DNA of 64,000 bases from JAXLYE01 sp046351595 (GCA_046351595.1 JAXLYE010000003.1:1054001-1118000); one strand, 5' to 3'. Shown: positions 8,213 through 17,726, counted from the stretch's first letter. Notes: a model not told the origin generated them from the letters alone. Numbers and translations are program-made.

Positions 8213-9760
8213 ATGTCGCTCAAGCAAAACGGACGACTCTCACGCCGAGAAGCGCTCAAGGCGCTGAGCCTCGCAGCGGCGGGATCGACGACGCTCGGCT
8301 CGTTCCTGAGCGGCTGCCGCCAGTCGCTCGAGACCCCGGCCTCGCGCGAGGCGGTGGGGATGCGCTTCGATGCGCTCACCGGCAAGCCGAAGTTCCTGAT
8401 CGTCATCGCGGCCGCCGGCGGCGCCAGCATCGTCGACAGCTTCCTGGCGGTGCGCGCCACCGAGGCCGGCGCCAACGCGGCGAAGCTCAATACGTTCCCG
8501 GACGCCTCGGTGCAGGCGGTCGGCGGCAGCCCGTTCCGCGCGGTGAAGTACAGCGCGTCCAAGCTCGGCAGCATCCCGGTGGCGGTGAGCACCGACCAGC
8601 TCGGGTTCGTGCAGAAGTACGCGGACGACATGCTCGTCGCGACGACGGTCGGGACGTCGGTGAACCACTCGGTGGCGCAGAAGCGCGCGATCACCGGCAA
8701 CGCGGCCTGGAAGGGGCGCACGCTGCAGGAGGTCGTGGCCCTGCAGTGGGGGCAGGGCATGCCGCTGCCCAACGTCAACATGGCGCCCGGCGGCTACGGC
8801 GAGCGCGGGACCGACGGCACGCTGCCGGCCTCCGCGTACGCCGAGACCGTGGTCAACCCGGCGCTGTGGCCGCTCGGCCTGCACGGCTCGCGCGGGGTCA
8901 CGGGGGCGCCGCCGGCCGACGTGATCGCGCTGGCGCGCGGTGCCCGCGACGAGCTGGACACGCAGTCGGTGTTCGGCCAGACCTTCGCCAACGCCGAGCC
9001 GATGAAGCGCTGGCTGGCGCAGCGCGCGGGCAGCGGCGAGTTGGAGGCGCAGGATCTGATCACGCGGCTCAACGTGCTGCCGGACACGCCGCCGCAGATC
9101 CCGCTGTCGCAGTACGGGCTCGGCTCCAGCCCCGACGGCCCGAAGGTGTGGTCGGTGATCCCGGACTTCTTCGCCGACCCGTTCCAGGGGCAGGCGGCGC
9201 TGGCGTTCCTCCTGATCAAGCACCGGGTTTCGGCCGCGATCACCATCGGTCCGGACTTCAACGTGAAGCTGACCCCGACGGCGAAGCTGGGCCTCTACAA
9301 CCCGCCGCTGGCCTTCGACTACAGCCACAACGATCACCGCGGTGGCCAGGCCTTCATGTGGGCGCGCATCCTGTCGACCATCGACCGGCTGGTCACGCTG
9401 CTGAAGTCCGAGCCGTTCGACCCGGCGACCGGCGAGACCCTGTGGGACCGCACGATGATCTACGTGGCCACGGACTTCGGGCGCACCCGCACCCGACCGG
9501 ACAACGCCACGGTGTTCGGCAGCGGCCACGATCTGAACAACGGCTGCCTGCTGGTGTCGCCCATGGTCAAGGGCAATACGATCCTCGGCGGCGTCGATCC
9601 GGCGACGGCGCTGACCTACGGCTTCGACCCGCGCACCGGGGCGGCGCAGCCGGGCAAGCTGACGTCGAACGAGCCCGACATCTTCTCCGGCGTGCTCACC
9701 GCGATGGGCGCGGACACGAGCGGCAGCGGGCTGCCGGACGCCAGCGCGTTCAAGGCGTAG
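8213..9760 (+). CDS. DUF1501 family protein with Tat-like signal
   Basis: The 515-residue protein starts at ATG 8213 with AAGGAG upstream. The N-terminus SRREALKALSLAAAGSTTLGSFLSGC combines a twin-arginine-like motif with a possible lipobox Cys, pointing to folded export. The family fold is alkaline-phosphatase-like. The recognisable C-terminal blocks are IYVATDFGRTRTRP and FGSGHDLNNGCLLVSP, where DFGRT and GHDLNN supply likely metal ligands. DUF1501 proteins commonly follow cytochrome-like genes, as here. The substrate is unknown. Spacing to the upstream lipoprotein gene is 12 nt, so the genes are co-transcribed. Confidence 0.7.
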   Translation: MSLKQNGRLSRREALKALSLAAAGSTTLGSFLSGCRQSLETPASREAVGMRFDALTGKPKFLIVIAAAGGASIVDSFLAVRATEAGANAAKLNTFPDASVQAVGGSPFRAVKYSASKLGSIPVAVSTDQLGFVQKYADDMLVATTVGTSVNHSVAQKRAITGNAAWKGRTLQEVVALQWGQGMPLPNVNMAPGGYGERGTDGTLPASAYAETVVNPALWPLGLHGSRGVTGAPPADVIALARGARDELDTQSVFGQTFANAEPMKRWLAQRAGSGELEAQDLITRLNVLPDTPPQIPLSQYGLGSSPDGPKVWSVIPDFFADPFQGQAALAFLLIKHRVSAAITIGPDFNVKLTPTAKLGLYNPPLAFDYSHNDHRGGQAFMWARILSTIDRLVTLLKSEPFDPATGETLWDRTMIYVATDFGRTRTRPDNATVFGSGHDLNNGCLLVSPMVKGNTILGGVDPATALTYGFDPRTGAAQPGKLTSNEPDIFSGVLTAMGADTSGSGLPDASAFKA

Positions 9761-9946
9761 GGCTCTCTTCGCTCACGCTCCGGGCGGGCCGCAGCCGCCC
9801 GTTACCCTTCCTCTGCAAAACGCGGGCGCTGCGGGACCTTGGCCGGCGCCCGGAACGAATCGCGCCGCTCCTCAGACGGCGGCCGGGTCCTAGCGCAGAA
9901 CGTCGCCGCCGAGGGAGCGGACCCTGCAGCCGTTCCACACCGTCGT

Positions 9947-9991
9947 CCGTCCGCGGCAGGTTCCGTCCGCGGCAGGTTCCGTCCGCGGCGG
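9947..9991. repeat. Short tandem repeat, 16-bp unit, nearly three copies
   Basis: The unit CCGTCCGCGGCAGGTT starts at 9947, 9963 and 9979; the third copy is incomplete. It lies just upstream of the propeller lipoprotein gene at 10021, where it could affect transcription or be a slippage product. Confidence 0.7.
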
Positions 9992-10020
9992 CGGCGGGGC
10001 TGCGCTATGGTGCGACGGCC

Positions 10021-11241
10021 ATGAACAGAAAACTCCTGCTGCTGCCGTTCCTGTTCGCTTGTTCCAAAGATCCAGTGAATGAAGAGGTCGCTATGGATCT
10101 CGCCGCTCCACCGGACCGGGCGGACCGGGCGGACCTGGCGCCGAAGGCGGACCTGGCCTCGGACTGTCGCGCACCGGCTCCCGAGAACCGCGTGCGCCGC
10201 GTCGTGATCTCGCTGCCCTACGACGATGACGCGATGCGCGCCGAGGTCTACGGCGTCATGCCGCTGGCCGAGGACGGGACCCTGGGCGCGATCACCGCCC
10301 GCTTCAAGATGGGCCGCGCCTTCGGCGGCCCGATCCGCTTCACCCCCGACGGCAGCCTCGGCTTCGTCGCGCAGGAGGACGGCACCGTCGGCGTGTTCCG
10401 CCTCGCTCCCGACGGCACGCCCGAGGTGGTGGACGCGCACTACAAGGGCGCCGGCTACGCCACGCGCGTCGCGCTCGATCCGGCCGGCGAGCGCCTCTAC
10501 GTCCTCAACGGCAACACCCGCGCCAACGGCGGCGGCATCACCCTGGTCCGCGTGGCCTGCGACGGCACGCTCACTCCCTCCAGCAAGGCCGCCGCGGGCA
10601 GCCTGCCCTACGCGCTGCTGCCGCTCGGCGAGGGCCGCGCCGTCGCCTACGCGCGCGAGCTGCTCGACAGCGCCGCCGGGGACGACGCGCACCTTGTGGA
10701 GACCGGGCCGCCGCTTGCGCGCAAGGCCAGCGCGCCGTCCTTCGGTGACAGCGACGCCATCGTCGCCTCCGCCGGGCTGACGACCGATCACAGATACGCG
10801 CTGTTCGGCGACAACAGCGAGTTCTCCGGCCCCGGCGACCGCGTCGCGGTGGTGGCCATCGAGGCCGGCGCGCTGCGCCCGGTGCAGGTGCTGAGCGGTG
10901 TGCAGGATCCGGTGGGCATCCTGCTCTCGCCCTTCGGCAGCGCGGGGCTCGTGGTCAGCGGCTACGGCAACGCGGTGCTGCCCTTCCGCTACGATCCGAT
11001 GAACACGACGGCGCCGATCACGATGCTGACGCAGCCGACCTACGTGGGCAAACGCCCGCAGCTCCCGGACACGGCGGTGGCCATCGACCGCGGCAACCTG
11101 AAGGGCTGGGTGCTGCTCAGCGAGAACACCGGCGTGCGCCGCATGGCCTTCGCACAGGACGGCAGCCTGCGCGACCTCGGGGTCACGACGACCGGCGACA
11201 AGCTGAGCGACATCGTCGGCGCCATCGGCGTCCAGCCCTGA
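10021..11241 (+). CDS. Lactonase-like beta-propeller lipoprotein
   Basis: 406 residues from ATG 10021, with a short signal LLLLPFLFAC giving a lipobox Cys near residue 15. After an Ala/Asp-rich linker (APPDRADRADLAPKADLA) the protein shows recurrent RFTPDGSLGFVAQEDGTVGVFRL and RVALDPAGERLYVLNGN blocks. These are characteristic of 7-bladed lactonase/YncE-type propellers. Catalytic lactonase residues cannot be assigned, so a structural or binding role at the cell surface is equally likely. It is read separately from the DUF1501 operon, with a 260-bp gap. It ends at a strong hairpin shared with the convergent peptidase gene. Confidence 0.62.
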   Translation: MNRKLLLLPFLFACSKDPVNEEVAMDLAAPPDRADRADLAPKADLASDCRAPAPENRVRRVVISLPYDDDAMRAEVYGVMPLAEDGTLGAITARFKMGRAFGGPIRFTPDGSLGFVAQEDGTVGVFRLAPDGTPEVVDAHYKGAGYATRVALDPAGERLYVLNGNTRANGGGITLVRVACDGTLTPSSKAAAGSLPYALLPLGEGRAVAYARELLDSAAGDDAHLVETGPPLARKASAPSFGDSDAIVASAGLTTDHRYALFGDNSEFSGPGDRVAVVAIEAGALRPVQVLSGVQDPVGILLSPFGSAGLVVSGYGNAVLPFRYDPMNTTAPITMLTQPTYVGKRPQLPDTAVAIDRGNLKGWVLLSENTGVRRMAFAQDGSLRDLGVTTTGDKLSDIVGAIGVQP

Positions 11242-11250
11242 GACCTCGTC

Positions 11251-11287
11251 GCGCCGCGCCGCGCTCGTCGAGGAGCGGGCGCGGCGC
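11251..11287. terminator. Strong GC hairpin between convergent genes (bidirectional terminator candidate)
   Basis: Arms 11251-11260 plus 11262-11266 pair with 11273-11287 (GCGCCGCGCC and CGCTC against GAGCG and GGCGCGGCGC), with one bulged G and a 6-nt loop. It sits between two stop codons that face each other. No T-run follows, so it may work with Rho or as a barrier. Confidence 0.6.
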
Positions 11288-11296
11288 TCGGGCCGG

Positions 11297-13216
11297 TCAG
11301 CTCTTGGGGCTCACCGGCTGGAGGTGCTTGGCCAGAAACTTCTCCATCGCTTCGTAGAACTCGAAGCGGTTCTCCTCGTTGCGAAAGCCGTGCCCCTCGT
11401 TGTCCTTGACCATGTACGGGACGTCGATGCCGCGCTTCTTCAGGGCCTCGACCATCTGATCCGACTCGTTGATGTTGACGCGCGGGTCGTTCTTGCCCTG
11501 CACGACGAACAGCGCGGCGCGGATCTTGTTCGCGTGGAAGACCGGCGACCGCGCCTCGAGCAGCGCCTTGTCCTTCTCAGGGTGCCCGATCATCTCGTAC
11601 ATCGTCTCGAGGTACGGCTTCCAGTAGGGCGGGATCGACTTCATGAACGTGAACAGGTTCGAGACGCCGACATAGTCGATCCCGCAGGCGTACAGCTCGG
11701 GCGAGAACGCGAGCCCGGCCAGGGTCGCGTAGCCGCCGTAGCTGCCGCCGTAGATGCACGCGCGCCGGGGATCGATGATGCCCTGCTCGGTCAGGTACTT
11801 TACGCCGTCGCTGATGTCGTTCTGCATGGCGCCTCCCCACTGCTTGAAGGAGGACTCCCAGAACGTGCGGCCGTAGCCCGTCGAGCCGCGGAAGTTCATC
11901 TGCAGGACGGCGTAGCCGCGGTTGGCCAGGAACTGCACCGCGGGGTTGTAGCGCCACTCGTCACGCGCCCACGGACCGCCGTGCGGGTGCACCACGACCG
12001 GCAGCCCGCGGGGCTCGGCGCCCTTGGGCACGGTCAGGTAGCCGTGGATGGTCAGCCCGTCGCGCGAGCGGTACGTGATCGGCTTCACCTCGGCCATCTG
12101 CTTCTCGTCGAGCCACGGCGCCGCGTCGGCGAGCTTGCTCAGCTTGTCGGTGCCGCGGTCGTACAGGAAGTAGCTGCCGCGCGAGCGATCGTTGCGCGCC
12201 AGCACGATCAGCCGGTCTTCCTTTTTGTTGGTCTCGGTGATGTCGACCAGGTACCCGGGTAGCCGCTGCTCGAGCTTCTTGTACAGGGCCTCGGTGTCGG
12301 CGTCCATGCACTTGCGCTCGGGCTTCCAGGTCATAAAGTGCGCGCACGCCACGACCTTGCGGTGGCGCCAGTAGCTCAGGTGATCGGCATCGACCTCGGG
12401 GTGCTCGAACAGGACCTGCTCCTCCTTCGCCGTCGCCGGATCGAGGACGACGATGGCCTGCTTGTCGCGCTTCAGGTTGGAGGTCGCGTAGAGCCGGGTG
12501 TTGTCGAAGGTGAAAAACTGCGGGGTCAGCTGCTCTTTGAAGCTGGTGGTCAGCACCGTCTTGAACGGCGCCTTGCCGTCCGCGCGGTACAAAAGGCTGG
12601 TGTTCACGCCGTCGCTGGTCGTCGCGGCGCGGACCTGGCCGTTGTGATCGGCGAACCAGCTGGTGATGTTGCCGGGGTTCTCCGCGATAAGGGTCAGCTG
12701 ACCGCTCTTCACGTTGACCCGGTAGACGTCGAAGACCTCGGCCTTGCGCCGGTTCAGGCCGACCAGAAGCGACGCCGGATCGTCGTGCAGCTCGTCGATG
12801 ATCTCGGCCCGCACCTTGGGGAACGGCGTCAGATCCTTAAGGCCCTTGCCGTCGCGGCCGACGCTGACCAGGTGGAAGTTCTCGTCCCCTCCGAAGTCCT
12901 TCACATAGACCAGCGTGTCGCTGCCCTTCCAGATGTAGCCGGCGATGTCGCGCGCCGTCTCCTCGGTGACGCGCGTGCCGGAGTCGGCTCCGGCGGCGGG
13001 CGGCGCGGCGTCGGCGGCGCGTACGAACAGGTTCATCCGGCTCTTGTAGGGAGCCAGATAGGACACCCACTTCCCGTCGTCGGACAGCGCGAACAGGGCC
13101 TTCTCGGGGTTGCGGAAGAAGTCGCGCAGCGGGATCTGCGGCGCGCGGGCGGCGGGGGTCGGTGCGGCGCCAGCGCTGACGGCGGCGCTGGCGGCGAGGA
13201 CGAGCGGAATGAGCAT
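11297..13216 (-). CDS. S9 family prolyl oligopeptidase (secreted)
   Basis: 639 residues. The start is ATG 13216, with AGGAG 6 nt upstream; an ATG 18 nt earlier is also in frame but lacks this spacing. An N-terminal signal (MLIPLVLAASAAVSAGA) indicates export. The first about 370 residues form the propeller (DLTPFPKVRAEI, KEEQVLFEHPEVD). The C-terminal alpha/beta-hydrolase domain carries the catalytic triad: Ser in GGSYGGYATL, Asp in GKNDPRVN and His in NEGHGFRNEENR. HGGPW supplies the oxyanion region. It hydrolyses short peptides, commonly after Pro or as an acylaminoacyl/dipeptidyl peptidase; the specificity is not readable. It is monocistronic and convergent with the propeller lipoprotein gene. 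Confidence 0.88.
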   Translation of the reverse strand: MLIPLVLAASAAVSAGAAPTPAARAPQIPLRDFFRNPEKALFALSDDGKWVSYLAPYKSRMNLFVRAADAAPPAAGADSGTRVTEETARDIAGYIWKGSDTLVYVKDFGGDENFHLVSVGRDGKGLKDLTPFPKVRAEIIDELHDDPASLLVGLNRRKAEVFDVYRVNVKSGQLTLIAENPGNITSWFADHNGQVRAATTSDGVNTSLLYRADGKAPFKTVLTTSFKEQLTPQFFTFDNTRLYATSNLKRDKQAIVVLDPATAKEEQVLFEHPEVDADHLSYWRHRKVVACAHFMTWKPERKCMDADTEALYKKLEQRLPGYLVDITETNKKEDRLIVLARNDRSRGSYFLYDRGTDKLSKLADAAPWLDEKQMAEVKPITYRSRDGLTIHGYLTVPKGAEPRGLPVVVHPHGGPWARDEWRYNPAVQFLANRGYAVLQMNFRGSTGYGRTFWESSFKQWGGAMQNDISDGVKYLTEQGIIDPRRACIYGGSYGGYATLAGLAFSPELYACGIDYVGVSNLFTFMKSIPPYWKPYLETMYEMIGHPEKDKALLEARSPVFHANKIRAALFVVQGKNDPRVNINESDQMVEALKKRGIDVPYMVKDNEGHGFRNEENRFEFYEAMEKFLAKHLQPVSPKS

Positions 13217-13536
13217 GGGTGTCTCCTGTGCCATTCCTAAACCCACAGCGCGCGAAAAGTTCGAAGGCGGGCTCCCTCGCGTGGCCCAACCGGAGCGCGA
13301 CACGACCGGCCGCGTTTGCGCAGCGCGTCGGGAACGTGCGCGCGGCTCTGCCGCGCTGCGGCACGGCGTGAGCGGTCTGGCACACGGCGCCGGATCCTCC
13401 CTACAGCGTTCGCTTGAGGTGACGCGCCGTTGCACCCCGCTGCGGCCGATCGCCGGGCGCAACTCAGCTTCCCGCGCCGCGATAACAAGAATGAGAGGTT
13501 CCTGCAGATTCCTTTTCCGAACCTAGAGGGCTGATC
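13217..13536. other. Intergenic region, 320 bp, between divergent genes
   Basis: It holds the upstream sequences of the S9 peptidase (-) and the C39-like gene (+). AGAGGG at 13525-13530 is a plausible ribosome site for the latter. I see no further gene, repeat or clear promoter hexamers. Confidence 0.45.
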
Positions 13537-14868
13537 GTGAGCGAGACCGCACAGAGCGAGCACCAGCAGACGCCACTGGCCTTCAAACCCAACGCCGCGC
13601 AGAAGCAGGAGCCGCGGCTGCCGCTCCCGGACATCTCGTCCCTCTGGGACACGGGTGTTCTGGGCGGCGGGACTCCGGACGCGGCACACTCCGTCTTCGG
13701 GCACTTTACCGACGTGCTGACCGCGGGCGGCCAGGTGTTCCCGTTCAAGACCGAGCCCAAGACGCCGCAGGTCGGGCCGACGCTCGAGGCGGCGCGGACC
13801 GGGCACCTGGCCGGGCCGCCGGCCGGCGCGGCGCACCACACGCCGTCCGTGGCCGAGTACCGCTCGGGCGTGGACACGCACCTCGACACCGAGATCAAGG
13901 CCAACCGGACGACGCGGACGAGCCTCGACAAGGACCGCGCGGCACACCTGCCGACGGTCGGTGACACCGAGCACCAGCTCAACGGCGATCGCCAGCACCT
14001 GCTCGATGAGCTCAACGAGCGCAGCGGCGTCTACAACCACGACATCCACGACATCAACGCGAAGCTCGGGGACAAGCTGCCCAAGAACCTCTCGCCCGAG
14101 CAGAAGGCGCTGGTCGCGCAGCGCACGCGCCTCACGCAGGAGCGCGACAAGTACAAGGATCAGCAGACCGCGCTGCAGCGCTGGCACGACCGCCGCGAGA
14201 TCAACTCGATCAACGAGCGGCTCAAGGATCCCAAGCTCGATCCCAAGGCGAAGCAGCAGCTCCTGGCGGAGAAGAAGAAGCTGGCGACCGGGCTGCTGAG
14301 CACGACCAAGCACTACGAGCAGTTCGATTCGCGCTGGGGCGACACGGTCTACGGCAAGGACCGCAGCTACACCACCATGACCGAGGCCGGCTGCGGCCCG
14401 ACGGGCCTGGCGATGATGATGGACTTCCGGGATCAGGAAGATCCGGAAGGGCAGCACTCGCGCGGCGTGCAGGATCCGTATTCGCCGCGCAAGATGGCCA
14501 ACTACGCGACCAACCACGGCCGCGTCAAAGGCAACGGCACCGACGGCACCCAGATGATGGGCGACCTGTCCGGCAGCTTCCCCGGCTTCGAGGGGCACAC
14601 CGTCAGCAACCGCGCCGAGGCCACGGAGTCTTTGCACAACGGCGTCCCGGTCATGTTCCTGGGGCACGACGTCCACGGCACGCGCGCCGACGGGGAGGAC
14701 ACCAAGTACGGCGGCCACTACATGCTGCTCAACGGCGTCAGCGACGACAACAAGACGTTCCAGGTCAACGACGGCGGCCGCAACAGCAGCCGCAACATCC
14801 GCAGCATGAGCGCCCGCCAGCTCGACGACGGCTCCGCGGGCTACTGGACCGTCAACCACAAGCCATGA
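13537..14868 (+). CDS. C39-like cysteine peptidase domain protein with coiled-coil N-half
   Basis: 443 residues from GTG 13537, with no signal peptide. The N-terminal about 100 residues are Pro/Gly-rich and disordered. Residues about 105-260 are charged and helical (KDRAAHLPTVGDTEHQLN, LSPEQKALVAQRTRL), probably a coiled coil. The C-terminal domain begins at HYEQFDSRWGDTVYG. It holds a catalytic-type Cys in TEAGCGPTGLAMMM, His in GGHYMLLNGV and Asp in FQVNDGG, which is the Cys/His/Asp order of Peptidase_C39-like proteins. A soluble protein with a polar N-half and a C-terminal hydrolase could be a secreted effector or an intracellular protease. No secretion apparatus or immunity gene is seen next to it. 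Confidence 0.65.
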   Translation: MSETAQSEHQQTPLAFKPNAAQKQEPRLPLPDISSLWDTGVLGGGTPDAAHSVFGHFTDVLTAGGQVFPFKTEPKTPQVGPTLEAARTGHLAGPPAGAAHHTPSVAEYRSGVDTHLDTEIKANRTTRTSLDKDRAAHLPTVGDTEHQLNGDRQHLLDELNERSGVYNHDIHDINAKLGDKLPKNLSPEQKALVAQRTRLTQERDKYKDQQTALQRWHDRREINSINERLKDPKLDPKAKQQLLAEKKKLATGLLSTTKHYEQFDSRWGDTVYGKDRSYTTMTEAGCGPTGLAMMMDFRDQEDPEGQHSRGVQDPYSPRKMANYATNHGRVKGNGTDGTQMMGDLSGSFPGFEGHTVSNRAEATESLHNGVPVMFLGHDVHGTRADGEDTKYGGHYMLLNGVSDDNKTFQVNDGGRNSSRNIRSMSARQLDDGSAGYWTVNHKP

Positions 14869-15034
14869 ACAGAGAGCCCGCCGCGGCGCTGTGGTAGAAC
14901 GGTCCGCAGGAGCGCCGCGCCCTGACTCCCTTTCTCTTCTTTCTGCCTGGTCCTTTCGTACAGCCCTGCGCGCGCAGGTCTGCGGTGACGGTCCGCTGCG
15001 TCGAGAGCACCGGCGCTCCGTCGGAGATCGCGCG

Positions 15035-15676
15035 ATGAGCACAGCGATGTACCTCGGCCCGTCCGCTCCCCGGCGCAGGACCGGACTGGGGCTCGGGCTG
15101 GGGTTGAGCGGAGGGCTGCTCGGTCTCTGGCTTGGATTCGGGGCGGCTTGTGAGCGGGCCGCGGCGAGCCCGCGCAAGGGCGACACGAAGGCCGCGCCCG
15201 TCGCGCGACCGGATGCCGCGGTGCTCGCGCAGCTGGCCGGATTCCTGCGTGATTACCGCGGCGCCCTGGTCGCGAAAGATGCGCGCTTCCTCACCGAGCA
15301 CACGGCGTTTCCGCTGCCCTTCGCCGAGAGCGTCTATGACATGGAGGCCAAGGCGCGCCGCGGCACGCTCGCCTCGGTCGAGGAGCTGCTCAAGGCAAGA
15401 GACGTGGTGCTGTGGCCCGAGGCGCTCGCGGCCGGCGATGGCGCGCAGCTTGTGAAGCTGCAGCGCGGGGTCCAGAAGTGCGGCGATCCCAAGGCCCCCG
15501 AGGTCCCGGACTGGCGCCAGGGCGGGCCCGCCATCGAGCTCCGCGGCGGCGAGGCGACGCTCACGTACCTGGCCAGCCCGTGCGAGTCGGAGACGCACCG
15601 GGTGACGCTGCACTTTGCGCGCGCCGAAAAGACCTGGCGCCTGCGCGAGCGCAGCGTGCGGATGGGCGCGCGTTAG
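15035..15676 (+). CDS. Putative lipoprotein, unknown function
   Basis: 213 residues from ATG 15035, with GGAG 8 nt upstream. The N-terminus has a Gly/Leu-rich hydrophobic stretch ending GFGAAC, a possible lipobox at about residue 37. The mature part has a helical segment (LAQLAGFLRDYRGALVAKDARFLTEH) and beta-rich sequence ending in HFARAEKTWRLRERS. This is the layout of small NTF2-like or DUF4440-type folds, but I cannot assign a family. It is convergent with the propeller fragment gene. Confidence 0.55.
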   Translation: MSTAMYLGPSAPRRRTGLGLGLGLSGGLLGLWLGFGAACERAAASPRKGDTKAAPVARPDAAVLAQLAGFLRDYRGALVAKDARFLTEHTAFPLPFAESVYDMEAKARRGTLASVEELLKARDVVLWPEALAAGDGAQLVKLQRGVQKCGDPKAPEVPDWRQGGPAIELRGGEATLTYLASPCESETHRVTLHFARAEKTWRLRERSVRMGAR

Positions 15677-15737
15677 AGCACGGCTCGCGCGCGGCGCTCG
15701 TGCACAGAGCGGAGCGCGGCGCGGGAGCGGACGGGGC

Positions 15738-16220
15738 TCAAGCCGCTCGCTGCCGTTCCGCGGCCGGCGTGAACCGGTCCGCCCCGACGGCGCTCGCGCC
15801 GCCGACCGCATAGCGCAAGATGGTGCCCTCGGTGCCGACCGCCCAGACGTTGCCGGCGTCGGTGCCCGAGACGCTGTTGAGGAAGCTGCGGGTGCCGCTT
15901 GTCTGCGGGATCAGCGCGCTGCCGTTCCACATCATCAGCGTGCCGCGGATGCCGGCGACAAAGACGTGGGTCGCATCCGCGACAAAGACCGAGTAGAGCG
16001 AGTTGCCCTGCGGCAGCGGGTTGCGCCAGCACCAGCCGTCGACCGAGCAGACCGCCGATGGTGCGCCGACCGCCGCGTCGTCGGGGCTCGCCGCATCGGC
16101 GACCCCGGCATCCGCGGCATCGGGCGGGCCGCCGGCTCCCGGATCCGCCGGACAGCCCGCGCAGAGCAGGATCCCAGACAGGTACAGCGCCATCCCAGAG
16201 CGAGTGATCCGAGGGAGCAT
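15738..16220 (-). CDS. Short propeller-repeat lipoprotein, probably C-terminally truncated
   Basis: 160 residues. The signal has lipobox LLCAGC, followed by an Ala/Asp-rich linker. Then comes a WCWRNPLPQGNSLYSVFVAD block and two propeller units (HVFVAGIRGTLMMWNGSA, NVWAVGTEGTILRYAVG). This is the N-terminal half expected for the family found at 4455-5816, but it stops after about two repeats and ends in non-repeat sequence. Either it is a small family member or a gene cut short by recombination between repeats. Confidence 0.6.
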   Translation of the reverse strand: MLPRITRSGMALYLSGILLCAGCPADPGAGGPPDAADAGVADAASPDDAAVGAPSAVCSVDGWCWRNPLPQGNSLYSVFVADATHVFVAGIRGTLMMWNGSALIPQTSGTRSFLNSVSGTDAGNVWAVGTEGTILRYAVGGASAVGADRFTPAAERQRAA

Positions 16221-16275
16221 GCCCCCATCGTACTTCGTATGCGCACGCGGGTGCCGCTGGGAATCTGCGGCCGGG

Positions 16276-17583
16276 TCAGCGCGTCGCGGAGCCGGCTCCC
16301 GGTCGCGGGCCGCGCCGCACCTTCAGCCGCGCGAGCGGAACGTCCGGCCGCGCTCCGTCGGCCGCGTGCTGCGCAGGCAGCTCGTCGAGGTCGTCGGGAT
16401 TGGGCGAGCCGCCGGGCTGCAGCGGCTCGGTGATCAGCTCGAACAGGCCGCTGTCAAAAGGAGTTCCCGGCGGCGGCGCGCGGAATACGAGGCGCTCGCG
16501 CTGGCCGGCGCGCGCGAGCTCGCGGGCGCGGTAGTGGCAGTACGGGTTGTTGCCGGGCCGCCCGAGCAGCGCGTGCGCGGTGAAGGTGCAGCCGCCCAGG
16601 CACACCTCGGCGAAGCGGCAGGTGCGGCAGAAGCCCCACAGATCCTCGACGGTGCGCGCCCGCGCGAAGGCGATGCGCGGGCTTGTGTGCCAGAGCTCAC
16701 GCAGCGGCCGCTCGCGCACGTTCCCGCCGACATAAGGAGCGCTCTGCAGCGACGGGCAGCCCTTCACGCCGCCGTCGGACTCAAGGCCCAGGACGAAGCG
16801 GCCGGCCTGGCAGCCGGCGAAGTGATCGCGGCCGCCGCGGTGGGGCGAGCGCAGGAGCGCCTCTTCGGGCCCGAAGTAGCCCAGGTTGTTGCCGGGCATC
16901 AGGCTCACGCCGTCGCGGAAGGCGCGCTCCTTCAGCGCCGCGATGCGCGGCACCAGCGCCAATAGATCGTAGGGCTGCAGGATGAGATCCGGACGGTCCG
17001 CGGCCCGTCCGAGCGGCGCCGTGAGCTGGACCTGCCAGGCGCAGATCCCCTGCACCACGAGGTGCTCGTAGAGGGCCTCGAGATCGCCCTGGTTGAAGCG
17101 GTTGACGTTGGTGTTGGCGGCGGTCAGCAGGCCGGCGCGGCGCAGGTGCCCGAGCGCCGCTGTGGCCGAGGCGAAGCTGCCGCGGCCGGCGCGCATGAGG
17201 TCGTGCGTCCTCTCCAGCCCGTCGATGCTCACGGAGACGCTGTGCAGGCCCGCGGCGGCCATCTGCGCCGCGAGCTCCGCGGTGATGCCGCGGCCGCCGG
17301 TGGTCATGGTCGGGCGGATGCCGGCCGCGCGCAGCGCCGCGAGGATCTGCAGGAACCCGGGGTGCAGGTACGCCTCGCCGCCGATCAGCACGACCTCGCG
17401 CGCGGACAGCGCCATAAGCTCCCGGACCACGCCCAGCGCCTCATCGGTGCTGAGCTCATTGGGGCGGCTCTCGCCGGCGCGCGAGCCGCAGTGTGTGCAG
17501 GGCTGATCACAGCGCAGGGTCAGCTCCCACACCACGTAGGCAGGGAAGGGGGCCGAAGAGACGTCTACTCGCCGTTCCGACAT
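16276..17583 (-). CDS. Radical SAM/SPASM domain protein
   Basis: 435 residues. The N-terminal radical SAM barrel has CDQPCTHC (CxxxCxxC) at about residues 25-32, binding the [4Fe-4S] cluster that cleaves S-adenosylmethionine. GGEAYLHP follows as the SAM-binding GGE motif. The C-terminal SPASM region carries GCPSLQSAPYVGGNVRE, FCRTCRFAEVCLGGC and NPYC, enough cysteines for auxiliary clusters. SPASM enzymes usually modify ribosomal peptides or enzyme active sites. The gene is divergent from a small Cys-rich protein (17727-18029), which is a possible but unproven substrate. The last about 60 residues are Pro-rich and variable. ATG 17583 is the first Met, close to the domain start. Confidence 0.82.
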   Translation of the reverse strand: MSERRVDVSSAPFPAYVVWELTLRCDQPCTHCGSRAGESRPNELSTDEALGVVRELMALSAREVVLIGGEAYLHPGFLQILAALRAAGIRPTMTTGGRGITAELAAQMAAAGLHSVSVSIDGLERTHDLMRAGRGSFASATAALGHLRRAGLLTAANTNVNRFNQGDLEALYEHLVVQGICAWQVQLTAPLGRAADRPDLILQPYDLLALVPRIAALKERAFRDGVSLMPGNNLGYFGPEEALLRSPHRGGRDHFAGCQAGRFVLGLESDGGVKGCPSLQSAPYVGGNVRERPLRELWHTSPRIAFARARTVEDLWGFCRTCRFAEVCLGGCTFTAHALLGRPGNNPYCHYRARELARAGQRERLVFRAPPPGTPFDSGLFELITEPLQPGGSPNPDDLDELPAQHAADGARPDVPLARLKVRRGPRPGAGSATR

Positions 17584-17726
17584 GCCCCGGAGCTTCGCCA
17601 GATCCGTGCCACGCCCATCGTCAGGAGCTCGCGGCGGGAGTCCGCTGCGGCCGCCGCCCGCGCGCGGCCTGGACGCGGTCTTGCAAGGGCTCGGTGCGAC
17701 CGCCTGGTCAAGACAACGGAGGACCC

